Origin: Halobacillus litoralis
Lineage (GTDB): Bacteria; Bacillota; Bacilli; Bacillales; Halobacillaceae
Direction: 5' to 3'
NCBI RefSeq assembly: GCF_020524085.2
Contig: NZ_CP129017.1
Location: 1 to 53,464, forward strand
Length of the DNA stretch: 53,464 nt
Numbering within the stretch: the first letter of the stretch is position 1; every line of letters begins with the position of its first letter. The position numbers were made by a program, and so were the translations under genes. Positions 40,581-48,101 of this stretch are shown one piece after another. The notes beneath the pieces are model-generated. The model had not been told where the DNA came from, ran no database searches, and worked only from the letters and a program-made list of their open reading frames with translations.

Positions 40581-40635
40581 CAAAAAATGTGAGAGCATTT
40601 CAAAAAATGTGAGAGATTTTCAAAAAATGTGAGAG
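40581..40635 (+). repeat. Three 20-bp iterons CAAAAAATGTGAGAG
   Basis: The 15-mer CAAAAAATGTGAGAG starts at 40581, 40601 and 40621, exactly 20 bp apart (two helical turns), with variable 5-nt gaps. A degenerate fourth (AATGCGTGAG) follows at 40646. AT-rich DNA without a gene continues to 41030. The iteron-plus-AT-rich layout is typical of plasmid origins. It is not CRISPR: the gaps are only 5 nt. Confidence 0.8.
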
Positions 40636-41036
40636 CAAGCCTATAATGCGTGAGCATCCTAGCTGTCAAGCAAATCATCTAGTCTGAATTATATGAATTG
40701 TCTGAATATTATGAAATTCAGAATTGTGTCCAGAATATACACAATTAAATTCGATATTGACTAAGTCCAGACCTGTGTGATATTTAGGATCGCTGGCTTG
40801 TTCGCTGTAATCCTAGTATCACATATGATTTAATTTTTCAAAGTAACATTTGGATAAAATTTAAAATGAGACCATTTTCCTATTAGCTTTCAAAACTGGG
40901 GTGTTTTTCTTGCCAGTTAAAAAATAAGCGTTTTTCAAAATGAGGATCGAAATACAATAATCAGGATTTTTTAAAGTCCCTTATATGGAAGAAACTCGAC
41001 ACAGCCCAAAAAATCATTATAAATTTATATATTTTG

Positions 41037-41066
41037 TTGACACTAGATATAAAAAGGGTTTATAGT
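41037..41066 (+). promoter_or_regulatory. Promoter of the 41160 gene
   Basis: TTGACA, 18 nt, TATAGT, with a CTAGATATAA spacer start. Downstream, CAGTCCTCAAGGGGAC begins a leader resembling those at 41531, 44217 and 45314. Confidence 0.7.
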
Positions 41067-41159
41067 GGAGTCAGTCCTCAAGGGGACAGCCCATCAAGGG
41101 GCTTGAGTTGGGAATGGACTAGAAAGCCCAGCCAATACAATTTAAAAGGAGTTTTGAGC

Positions 41160-41492
41160 ATGGCAGTAGAAAGCCAAGTTCTCGACCTAGAGAACAAGCA
41201 TATTTTCATTGGAGAACAAGAAGGCTCTGAATTGATGAGGGTTTCGATCTTCAACTATGACAGAGAGTTCTACTATGTAAGCACCAGAGACCCACAGCAG
41301 GCACTTGATGAGGTAGTGGACTACCTTGAAGCCAGAGAAGAAACTGGACACTTCTACAGCATGGAAGAAGCTGAACAGCTAGAAAAAGAAGATGGGATGG
41401 AGTTTTTAACTGCTGGTAATCACTGCTGGCAACTCGATCCAGAACATACTCAAGTAGAAGAATGGATGAGAAAGTTAGAATTTTTTATATAA
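41160..41492 (+). CDS. Small acidic protein, candidate anti-defence factor
   Basis: 110 residues from ATG 41160 behind AAAAGGAG. Strongly acidic, with a beta-rich start (VLDLENKHIFIGEQEG) and helical end (MEEAEQLEKEDGMEF, VEEWMRKLEFF). It has its own promoter, is expressed separately from and just before ArdA, and shares the leader type with it. Small acidic neighbours of ArdA are often inhibitors of host immunity, but there is no direct evidence for this one. Confidence 0.6.
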   Translation: MAVESQVLDLENKHIFIGEQEGSELMRVSIFNYDREFYYVSTRDPQQALDEVVDYLEAREETGHFYSMEEAEQLEKEDGMEFLTAGNHCWQLDPEHTQVEEWMRKLEFFI

Positions 41493-41496
41493 ATCA

Positions 41497-41526
41497 TTGA
41501 CACTGAATATAAAGCCATGATAAATT
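41497..41526 (+). promoter_or_regulatory. ardA promoter
   Basis: TTGACA, 18 nt, TAAATT, spacer start CTGAATATAA. The following leader has TTAGTCCTCAAGAGAG and, before ATG 41646, GAAAGGATGTTCACAGT. Confidence 0.75.
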
Positions 41527-41645
41527 GGGTTTAGTCCTCAAGAGAGAGGGCAGAAACATTGACCAGACAAAGAAACCTGAGCAGGTTCGGTAAAAGGCTC
41601 AAGACCAAAAAAACCACAAAATCAAGGTGAAAGGATGTTCACAGT

Positions 41646-42176
41646 ATGACAACAGCAACAGCAGAAAACATGGTATGGATAGGCAACTTAGGCAAGTATA
41701 ACGAGGGCGAGCTTGTAGGGGAATGGTTTGACTTTCCACTAAGTATGGATATTATCGCTCAAGAAATTGGCTTAGATGCAGAGTACGAAGAGTTTTTCAT
41801 TGGCGACTATGAGGGACTTTTGGCAGACTTCAATTTTGGAGAGTATGCCAGCATTGAAGAATTGAATGAGGTTGTAGAACAGCTAGACAGCTTGGATGAG
41901 ATTCAAGCAGAGGCAGTGACAGAGATTATGAGCTTGGGGATCGCTCAAGAAATAGAAGAAGCTGTAAACATTGCAGAAGATGACTTGATAGTTTATCACG
42001 ATTGCAAAGATATGGGCGATGTAGCACACCAATACATGGAAGAGACTGGACAACTTGACGAAATGGGCGAGCTTGCCAGCAGATACTTTAATTTCGATGC
42101 GCTGGGCAGAGATATGGACATTGAAGGCACTTTCTTTGAATTGGAGGGCGAAGTTTATGTTCAGGTACTTTGCTAG
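41646..42176 (+). CDS. ardA: Antirestriction protein ArdA
   Basis: 176 residues, very acidic. Family motifs: VWIGNLGKYNEGELVGEWFDFP near residue 10, EFFIGDYEG near 50, and FNFDALGRDMDIEGTFFELEG near the C-terminus. ArdA dimers mimic bent B-form DNA and occupy type I restriction enzymes (and some modification complexes). Early expression from its own promoter would protect incoming phage DNA, notable in a genome that also shuns certain short words. Confidence 0.93.
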   Translation: MTTATAENMVWIGNLGKYNEGELVGEWFDFPLSMDIIAQEIGLDAEYEEFFIGDYEGLLADFNFGEYASIEELNEVVEQLDSLDEIQAEAVTEIMSLGIAQEIEEAVNIAEDDLIVYHDCKDMGDVAHQYMEETGQLDEMGELASRYFNFDALGRDMDIEGTFFELEGEVYVQVLC

Positions 42177-42258
42177 TCTTGACAAGTTAGACTGGGCTTA
42201 TATCGCTCTGTTCGCTGGGGCGCTAGTCTTCCTATATCATTCCATGATTACAGCATAA
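42157..42258 (+). CDS. 33-residue membrane peptide overlapping ardA
   Basis: MFRYFASLDKLDWAYIALF followed by AGALVFLYHSMITA, behind GGAGGGCG inside the ardA 3' end. One membrane helix at the C-terminal half. Another micro membrane protein of unknown function. Confidence 0.55.
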   Translation: MFRYFASLDKLDWAYIALFAGALVFLYHSMITA

Positions 42259-42266
42259 AAAGGCAT

Positions 42267-42288
42267 GGGGCTGGCTTACAGCCCCTTT
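42267..42288 (+). terminator. Terminator after ardA unit
   Basis: GGGGCT GGCTTAC AGCCCC TTT, a 6-bp GC stem with a short T-run. Confidence 0.6.
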
Positions 42289-42317
42289 ACATACTAAATT
42301 AAAAGGAGTTTTTATAT

Positions 42318-42725
42318 ATGTTTACGATCAGAGAGGGCAAGAGCTTGCAACAAGGGGAAAGAGTAGAGGTTTATTACAATCTGCATAAAGGTGGCTTCTC
42401 CATCAAGTCACTGGACAAGAACAGCCCAGATAAAGGCAAGGTAGTGGCTTACAGTTCAGAGGTCAAACTTGAGGGCGCTTCTTTCCATGTGAATGAGAAC
42501 GCTTTGAGCAAAATTCTAGCAGAGAATAGAAAGCGTGTTTATGCAGTGGTCAGGGGCTATTATATGGGCAACTCAGTACAGGCAGAGCTTGACGAACATA
42601 CACCAGTAAAGATTAACCCATACACCTGCCCCAAATTCACCTGCAAAGAGACTGGCAACATTATGGACAAGGCAGACAGCGTTATATTTCATGGTAGGGG
42701 GTGTGGTTATGTCATTGAGGAATAA
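42318..42725 (+). CDS. Hypothetical protein of the ardA island
   Basis: 135 residues behind AAAAGGAG. Beta-rich N-terminal half (EGKSLQQGERVEVYYNLHKGGFSIKSLD), a central VYAVVRGYYMGNSVQ, and a C-terminal Cys pair (YTCPKFTCKETG). It resembles small proteins that travel with ArdA on Gram-positive mobile elements; I cannot name the family. It overlaps the next gene by 17 nt. Confidence 0.65.
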   Translation: MFTIREGKSLQQGERVEVYYNLHKGGFSIKSLDKNSPDKGKVVAYSSEVKLEGASFHVNENALSKILAENRKRVYAVVRGYYMGNSVQAELDEHTPVKINPYTCPKFTCKETGNIMDKADSVIFHGRGCGYVIEE

Positions 42726-42903
42726 AATAGAAGAGCTTCTCTTGTACCCTGGTCTCATGTCATTCTCATTGCAGTCTAAGCTCTCTCATCTTTTGGAGGT
42801 CTTGGACTGGATTGAAGAGGCAGAGCGCTACAGCCCAGAAGAGGTTGCAGAGCTTGAAGAGTTGAGAGCCAAGCTACTGGATGAATTAAAGGGGGTGCTT
42901 TGA
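42709..42903 (+). CDS. Small helical acidic protein
   Basis: 64 residues from ATG 42709 behind GGTAGGGGG. Helices rich in Leu/Glu (VAELEELRAKLLDELKGVL). Its TGA stop (42901-42903) overlaps the next ATG by one base. The function is unknown. Confidence 0.6.
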   Translation: MSLRNKIEELLLYPGLMSFSLQSKLSHLLEVLDWIEEAERYSPEEVAELEELRAKLLDELKGVL

Positions 42904-43139
42904 TGTTCCTGCAATGGATCGACACAGACACCCATGAGCGCCAATACTGTCTGAGTCCTGCTGATGGCTCAGACTTTTTACATTATGCCAAGCGCCATCT
43001 GTTCACTGGCAAGTATATAAAGCTCAAGAGAGAGCGACCCAGAAAAGCGACTTTCCAAGCCAGCCCATACATACTAGAAATGTATGAGCAGGGTTATAGA
43101 TCGTATAAGAGCTACATTCTAAGCCAAGAGCCTGATTAG
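42903..43139 (+). CDS. Small basic hypothetical protein
   Basis: 78 residues from ATG 42903 (TTG 42900 possible) behind AAAGGGGGTG. It reads FLQWIDTDTHERQYCLSPADGSDFLHYAKRHLFTGKYIKL with a basic middle. The terminator at 43131 overlaps its stop. No family recognised. Confidence 0.6.
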   Translation: MFLQWIDTDTHERQYCLSPADGSDFLHYAKRHLFTGKYIKLKRERPRKATFQASPYILEMYEQGYRSYKSYILSQEPD

Positions 43140-43165
43140 TGTAAAAGCTAGTCAGGTTCTTTTTT
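43131..43165 (+). terminator. Terminator overlapping the 42903 gene stop
   Basis: CCTGA-TAG pairs with CTA-TCAGG, then TTCTTTTTT. It begins the second long non-coding stretch (43140-44262), which holds the TATATA/GGG array, some AT-rich palindromes (CCAATATTGG near 43888; TTTACT/AGTAAA near 43778-43796) and the promoter at 44184. Confidence 0.85.
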
Positions 43166-43497
43166 GTGTCCAGTGATCTGGCGAAATATCCATTTTTTAA
43201 ATTGTCAGAAAATTCAGAAAACGATTTTTGACCAGATCAACCAGCCAGCCAAGCTAGAGCGATCCATATAAGCCAGCCAGTAGAATCCAGACCCATGAGA
43301 GCCACAGGAGAGCGCCAGAGCGTACCCAGCCCACTGGGTTGCAGGTTTACCCCTTGCCAGTTGAACCCCTGCCCCAGACACTTGCCCTATTATCCTTTAT
43401 GCCTACCCAGAGGGCAAGACTTTGCCCAGCCCATCTAGGGCTGTGCCATGTTTACCTCATACAGAAGGACAGGGAAGGGCTTCTCAGTAGAGAAGGG

Positions 43498-43621
43498 TAT
43501 ATATAGGGGCTTTATATAGGGTAGCCATATAGAAGGCTCTCAGAGGGCTTATATGTAGCCCTGTATATGAGGGTGCTTATATAAGGGGGTTATATATGGG
43601 GGTTATATATGGGACTTATAT
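43498..43621 (+). repeat. TATATA/GGGG alternating repeat array
   Basis: TATATA or TTATAT blocks at 43498, 43513, 43527, 43549, 43564, 43579, 43590, 43604 and 43617 alternate with GGG-GGGGG runs, about every 11-15 bp (22 at one gap). The best units read TTATATATGGGGG. No ORF fits. Alternating flexible TATA steps and G-runs are unlike the rest of the genome. The role is unknown: protein array, origin element or packaging signal. Confidence 0.7.
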
Positions 43622-44183
43622 GAGACTTCACACAGACACCAGAACAGAGCAATCAATAATATCATAATCAAAGCTCATGAAGATCGTACTGGACAGACTG
43701 GCACAATATTAGCAGGAATATATCACAATATTAGATAGAGTATTGATATATAAATGACTAGAATAATTGTTTGTTTATTTACTGTGGAGATAGTAAACAA
43801 AATACTGTTTTCTCATATCATATAAGTCTGGACTGAGTCAATGGGGTTTCTACAGATAATAATATTCAGAAAATTCCCAATATTGGCGCTATCCTTAATA
43901 TTATTAATAGTCAGACAATTGGCTATGGCTGTCCCTCATCTTTCATTTTTGAGATTTTCCAACCCCTTCTTTACCCTGCTAAAGTGACACCCTACTTGAT
44001 CTGCTAAGTCGATCCTAGAATGTAACCCCTATCTCGATTTTTTTATTTTATCATTTTTCAACCCTAATTGGTTATAAGTCATGACACAGCTTTATAAGCT
44101 GGCTTACTGCCTCCATATAGATAGGAAGACACAAGGGCAAAGGGGGCAGGCAGGGTTAAACAAATAATCATTAAGATTAAATG

Positions 44184-44212
44184 TTGACATTCAGTATAAG
44201 AGACTGTATAGT
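44184..44212 (+). promoter_or_regulatory. Promoter of the 44263 gene with upstream half operator
   Basis: TTGACA, 17 nt, TATAGT; spacer start TTCAGTATAA. Just upstream, ATAATCATTAAGATTAA (44164-44180) is a weakened copy of the genome palindrome. The leader TTAGTCCTTGAGAGAGG follows. Confidence 0.7.
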
Positions 44213-44262
44213 TGAGTTAGTCCTTGAGAGAGGGCAAACAACTTACTGAAAGGATGGTTACT

Positions 44263-44586
44263 GTGAAAGTAATCGAGATCAGACCACTGCATCAAGGGAT
44301 GGATGCAATTAGTGTAGTAGAATTGGATGGTAGCTTGGAGAGCTTACAGGAGGCTGTTGGTGGACTCATCGAGCTTGCCCCTGCCCCAGCTAGTGATTTT
44401 CCTTACCTCATGCTTACAGATGAAGAAGGAATGTTGAAAGGCAAGGATATTAATTCCTTTGGTCATGCTGGCATTACATTGCTACTTAAGAATGATGAAG
44501 ATGATCCAACAGAAATGAGAGGGCTAACTGACAAAGAGATAGACTTCTTCTATAATGTATTTAGCATAGCTGTAGGAGAGCAGTAA
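44263..44586 (+). CDS. DUF3846-like protein
   Basis: 107 residues from GTG 44263. I chose this start because the GAAAGGAT site at 44248-44255 has the same spacing to its start as in ardA and the 48102 gene; ATG 44254 falls inside that site. The sequence KVIEIRPLHQGMDAISVVELDGSLESLQEAVGGLIELAP, then LTDEEGMLKGKDIN, matches the DUF3846 pattern common on Gram-positive plasmids and phages, often near ArdA. Molecular role unknown. Confidence 0.7.
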   Translation: MKVIEIRPLHQGMDAISVVELDGSLESLQEAVGGLIELAPAPASDFPYLMLTDEEGMLKGKDINSFGHAGITLLLKNDEDDPTEMRGLTDKEIDFFYNVFSIAVGEQ

Positions 44587-44598
44587 GACATAAAAATA

Positions 44599-44676
44599 GG
44601 GAAGGCGCAATGCCTTCCCAGTAATATAAAACAAGTGTAGTGATTACACAGCCTTTACAGGCTGGGCTAACGCCCA
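44599..44676 (+). other. Four consecutive hairpins in non-coding DNA
   Basis: GGGAAGGC/GCCTTCCC (44599-44619) is followed by GTGTA/TACAC (44635-44649), CAGCC/GGCTG (44649-44664) and TGGGC/GCCCA (44663-44676). AAGTAATAAGTAAGTAATAAG follows as a direct repeat. The first may end the 44263 transcript, read better on the opposite strand where T residues follow. Together they may form a structured RNA; 44620-44828 has no gene. Confidence 0.5.
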
Positions 44677-44828
44677 AGTAATAAGTAAGTAATAAGTCAA
44701 AATCTTTTAACCCCTTTATGGAAAGAAAAAATCTAAAAAAAGAAAGCAATTTTCCCCTACCCACTACTATAGTTTAATCTTGTAGGGATGAAAGTGTAAT
44801 ATTGCACCTTAAAAGGAGAGAAAATATA

Positions 44829-45176
44829 ATGGAAATTAAAAAAGGATTCAAATACACGATTGTTGCAGACTGTGACATTAATATCTTCGCCACAGGCATC
44901 CTGACACTCACTAACTTCAAGAATACACATGGGGCAGTAGTCAAGGATTTCAGAACATTCATGGGGACTGATATGGTAAGTGTGGTCACTTCTATAGAGT
45001 TTGGGGATGAACTTCTTAGAATGTTTGGTGGAAGAATCAAGGCACAATATGAGGTCAACATTGCAGAGATTGACCAGAACGATCTATCAGATGAGGCTAT
45101 CGACCAGATCAATGCGCTTGAGAATGAGTTGGACTTTGGTGAGACTGACTACAAGCTGATTTTCAAAGAAGATTAA
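44829..45176 (+). CDS. Hypothetical protein of the accessory region
   Basis: 115 residues from ATG 44829 behind AAAAGGAGAG. Beta-rich N-terminus (FKYTIVADCDINIFATGILTLTNF) and acidic helical C-terminus (DLSDEAIDQINALENELDFGE). No family recognised. The upstream sequence holds CCTAC and ACTATAG, but at non-consensus spacing. Confidence 0.6.
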   Translation: MEIKKGFKYTIVADCDINIFATGILTLTNFKNTHGAVVKDFRTFMGTDMVSVVTSIEFGDELLRMFGGRIKAQYEVNIAEIDQNDLSDEAIDQINALENELDFGETDYKLIFKED

Positions 45177-45211
45177 CCCCCTGCCCCAACTTTTATGTAT
45201 AAATTGTAGCA

Positions 45212-45249
45212 AAGGCTGGCTCTTATGCTGATGTGTACTTGCCAGCCTT
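45212..45249 (+). other. Long-loop hairpin after the 44829 gene
   Basis: AAGGCTGGC and GCCAGCCTT form a perfect 9-bp stem with a 20-nt loop. No T-run follows. TTCGGTAAA at 45261 and a leader-like TTAGTCCTATCAAGGGC at 45314 follow, with an AGGGCTATAGCCCT palindrome near 45326. Confidence 0.5.
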
Positions 45250-45380
45250 AGCAAAGTGTATTCGGTAAACTTTAAATTTATGACAGAGCTAAATAGAGCC
45301 ATTCTGAGAGGTCTTAGTCCTATCAAGGGCTATAGCCCTCAGAGGCTCTTAAAAATAAATACAATGGAGTGTGAGAGACT

Positions 45381-45671
45381 GTGAGCTTTAAGATTTCAAG
45401 TGGTTTTAACAGTTATACTTGCGAGGTTGATTTCTTTTATGATTCTGTGAGCAATACCCTGCATATTTTGGACTTGGATGGTGATGTTTCCCTGACAAAC
45501 TGTGTGGAGAATGTTGTTGAGAATCTAAGAGAGAGAGCAGACTTCAAGCCAAACAGCTACATTTTCTTGTATGATACTTATGGGGATATTGCACAATTCG
45601 ATGGTGGATTCAAACACATTTCACCAGATCACAAAGATGTTTACCCAGTATTCAGAGACTATTGGAAATAA
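45381..45671 (+). CDS. Small hypothetical protein
   Basis: 96 residues, GTG start behind GGAGTGTGAG. Beta-rich acidic sequence (SYTCEVDFFYDSVSNTLHILDLDGD). It is the last gene before the terminase operon and is closed by the terminator at 45676. The size, charge and leader type match the other accessory genes here. The function is unknown. Confidence 0.6.
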   Translation: MSFKISSGFNSYTCEVDFFYDSVSNTLHILDLDGDVSLTNCVENVVENLRERADFKPNSYIFLYDTYGDIAQFDGGFKHISPDHKDVYPVFRDYWK

Positions 45672-45675
45672 GACT

Positions 45676-45703
45676 GAGCTTCCCTTATGGGAGGCTCTTT
45701 TTT
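45676..45703 (+). terminator. Terminator before the terminase operon
   Basis: GAGC-TCCC pairs with GGGA-GCTC around TTAT, followed by six T residues and then TATGCC, as in the other terminator-late promoter modules. Confidence 0.9.
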
Positions 45704-45714
45704 ATGCCTTCTTA

Positions 45715-45734
45715 CCTACTGTACTGAACTATAG
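45715..45734 (+). promoter_or_regulatory. Late promoter motif (copy E), terminase
   Basis: CCTAC TGTAC TGAACTATAG, 15 nt before the ATG of the small terminase gene. Confidence 0.75.
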
Positions 45735-45748
45735 ATGAGGGTGTCTAA

Positions 45749-46306
45749 ATGGACAAAAGTACAGATGCAGTAGAAAAATTTCAGCCTAAGATCGTGAAAG
45801 CCAAGAATGGAAACCAGCAGTGTACTGCCAAGTCAAAACAGACAGGTGAACAGTGTAAAAACTGGGCTGTCAGTGGCAATACAAAGTGTCGTTTTCATGG
45901 TGGTAAATCCACAGGGGCTAAGACGAATGAAGGCAAGGAGAAGGTTAGTATGAATGCTTTAAAACATGGTCTATATGCTAAGAGATTCATGGATGAAGAA
46001 GAAATGGAATGGTACGAGAAGACAATGGAATATTACACTGAAAAGCATGATCTTGACCTTGAAGATCAATACATGCTGGATCGTGCCTTGAGAAACTATA
46101 TTAAGTCAATGCGAAAAGAGAAATACGAGTACGAAAATGGAAGTGTGGGTGATGAAAAGGGTGTCATGATCGACCATGACCAGAAATTCCTCAAATTCAT
46201 GCAGGAGTTAGGTCTAACAAGGAAATTCAAGATGCAACAGAAGAGTCAGGAGGAAACCAAGCAAGACCTTGCACAATTACTTTCTGGTCTTATGGGTGAC
46301 AACTAA
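45749..46306 (+). CDS. terS: Terminase small subunit
   Basis: 185 residues. N-terminal zinc-binding module with QQCTAKSKQTGEQCKNW and TKCRFHGGKSTG, as in many Gram-positive terS proteins. A helical middle (MDEEEMEWYEKTMEYYTEKHDL) drives oligomerisation, and a charged C-terminus (KSQEETKQDLAQLLSGLM) would contact TerL. It recognises the packaging site. It directly precedes terL with no gap. Confidence 0.85.
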   Translation: MDKSTDAVEKFQPKIVKAKNGNQQCTAKSKQTGEQCKNWAVSGNTKCRFHGGKSTGAKTNEGKEKVSMNALKHGLYAKRFMDEEEMEWYEKTMEYYTEKHDLDLEDQYMLDRALRNYIKSMRKEKYEYENGSVGDEKGVMIDHDQKFLKFMQELGLTRKFKMQQKSQEETKQDLAQLLSGLMGDN

Positions 46307-47905
46307 TTGGAATTTAATAAAGAGCAAGTTGAAGTCCTTAAAGACCCAGTAAACTTTACTGAAACCTTTGGTACAGTTAAAGGTAAAGACTTCAAATTCT
46401 ATGATCCTGACGATCCCAAAGAGGACAGAAGGCATCTTGAAGATATTTATCGTGACCCACACCCACGAAAAATCATTCTCTCTTCCAGACAGGTTGAGAA
46501 AACAGAAACAGTAGTAAGGAATATGCTTCACAAGGCTTTCACTGTTCCTCATGTTACTCAGGTTTATGCCAGCCCAAGGTTAGACCAAACCTACAGGTTC
46601 TCGAATGACAGGTTGAGAGCTGGACTGAAACAATCCAAGGGTAATGGAGTCCTCATGAACAGCTTGGACAAGGACAGTACCAAGCACATGACCTTCCATA
46701 ACCACCACCAGATGTACTTTGGCTCTACCTATGGCGAGGCTGACAGCTTGAGGGGTATTACAGCAGACTACCTTTACTTTGACGAGTTTCAAGATATGGA
46801 AGAGGAAGGAATAGCGACTCTTTTAGAGACTCTATCCCACTCAGAGATCACTACTGATGTAGAGATTAATGGAGAGATTACGACACTTAGGGGAAAGGTT
46901 CTAATCACAGGGACACCTAAGAATACTGGCTCTCTATATGAGCAATACTGGGAACTTTCAGATCAAAGGTACTGGGACACTGAGAAGAAAGAATGGATTC
47001 CACAGAAAGATCCATCTAAGTGTCTTTTCAGAGGCTATCATATGTCACAAGAAATGATGCCTTGGATCACTGACCAAGAAATTGAGTACAAGAGACAGAC
47101 TTATTCTGAGCAGAAGTTTATTAACGAGGTTAAGGGTGAATTTTACTCAGGACTAGCCAAGCCTCTGCAATGGTCAGACATTGAGCCAAACTTGAAATAT
47201 GCTACCAGCCTTTATAGAAAACTTCCTATCACTAGGGAAGCCTATATGGGGATTGACTGGGGTGGTGGTCAGTCTGCATTTACTGTAGTGACTATACTTG
47301 CCCCAAACCCAGAGACAGATAAGCTAGAAATGGTTTATGTAGAGAAGTTTGAAGAGAAGCATATCCCTGACCAGATCAGGAAGATAAATCAGCTTATGGA
47401 AGACTTCAATGTGACTGGGGTTGTAGCTGACTTAGGTTTTGGACAGGCTCAAATTCAGATGCTACAAGAGAAGTGGGGAAACATGGTGCAATCCTGTTAC
47501 TACACAGCAGGCTCTAAGAATCCAGAAGATATAAATGAGTCTGAGGATGGAATGAAGCTCACAGTTGATAGGTCAAACCAGCTTTTCAAAGTCTTTGATC
47601 TGTTCAAAGGTGAAGAGATAGAAATACCTTATTCCAACCCTGATGCGCTCAAAGAGATTTTTCAGCACTATACTTGTGTAGAAGCTGAGCCAGTAGCCCC
47701 TAGCTCTGGTCGAACAGGTTACACCAAAGTAATCAAGCCTAACTCTAAAAATGATGATGCCCTTCACAGCCTAAACTATGCTCACATTGCATATCAGATA
47801 GGCTCTCAGAAAGTGGACTACACTGAGGGTGAAACTAGAGAATTTACCCCAGAGAATGACTTGCTAGGCATGATGGGCTTAGGTGGATTTGGCAACAGCT
47901 TTTAA
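46307..47905 (+). CDS. terL: Terminase large subunit
   Basis: 532 residues, TTG start just after the terS stop. ATPase: Walker A-like IILSSRQVEKTETVVRN (Glu where Gly is usual), Walker B YLYFDEFQDMEEE, coupling motif LITGTPKNTGS. RNase H-fold nuclease: MGIDWGGGQSAFTVV, VVADLGFGQAQ and KNDDALHSLNYA give the acidic metal ligands. It cuts and pumps concatemeric DNA into the prohead. It ends in a strong terminator. Confidence 0.95.
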   Translation: MEFNKEQVEVLKDPVNFTETFGTVKGKDFKFYDPDDPKEDRRHLEDIYRDPHPRKIILSSRQVEKTETVVRNMLHKAFTVPHVTQVYASPRLDQTYRFSNDRLRAGLKQSKGNGVLMNSLDKDSTKHMTFHNHHQMYFGSTYGEADSLRGITADYLYFDEFQDMEEEGIATLLETLSHSEITTDVEINGEITTLRGKVLITGTPKNTGSLYEQYWELSDQRYWDTEKKEWIPQKDPSKCLFRGYHMSQEMMPWITDQEIEYKRQTYSEQKFINEVKGEFYSGLAKPLQWSDIEPNLKYATSLYRKLPITREAYMGIDWGGGQSAFTVVTILAPNPETDKLEMVYVEKFEEKHIPDQIRKINQLMEDFNVTGVVADLGFGQAQIQMLQEKWGNMVQSCYYTAGSKNPEDINESEDGMKLTVDRSNQLFKVFDLFKGEEIEIPYSNPDALKEIFQHYTCVEAEPVAPSSGRTGYTKVIKPNSKNDDALHSLNYAHIAYQIGSQKVDYTEGETREFTPENDLLGMMGLGGFGNSF

Positions 47906-47907
47906 TT

Positions 47908-47932
47908 GAGTGGATTTTTCCACTCTTTTTTT
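47908..47932 (+). terminator. Terminator ending the terminase operon
   Basis: GAGTGGA TTTT TCCACTC, then seven T residues. Confidence 0.93.
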
Positions 47933-47941
47933 ATTCTATTG

Positions 47942-47970
47942 TTGACACTGAGTATAAGATAGTTTAGAGT
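47942..47970 (+). promoter_or_regulatory. Promoter of the 48102 gene
   Basis: TTGACA, 17 nt, TAGAGT; spacer start CTGAGTATAA, matching 41497 and 44184. An early-type promoter is thus embedded between two late operons. Confidence 0.65.
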
Positions 47971-48101
47971 AGGAAGTACCTTAAAAGAAAGGGGATTCAA
48001 GCGACTGGAAAGAGTTTTCATTGCACTCTATTATTAGAAACCTTAACATTGAGTCAATGAGGACTTTGGCACTAAATAAAAACTGAAAGGATGTTGACCA
48101 G

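Noticed and set aside
40581..40635. CRISPR-like repeat array
   Set aside because: Three 15-mers separated by only 5 nt are direct iterons; there are no spacer-length gaps and no cas genes besides a stand-alone Cas4/RecB-like nuclease.
41034..41160. N-terminal extension of the 41160 gene from a TTG at 41034
   Set aside because: It would start inside the promoter (TTGACA at 41037); ATG 41160 has AAAAGGAG at the right distance.
44756..44772. Eighth late promoter copy (CCTAC ... ACTATAG)
   Set aside because: The spacing between blocks is 3 nt shorter than in all seven accepted copies and the TGA of TGAACTATAG is missing.
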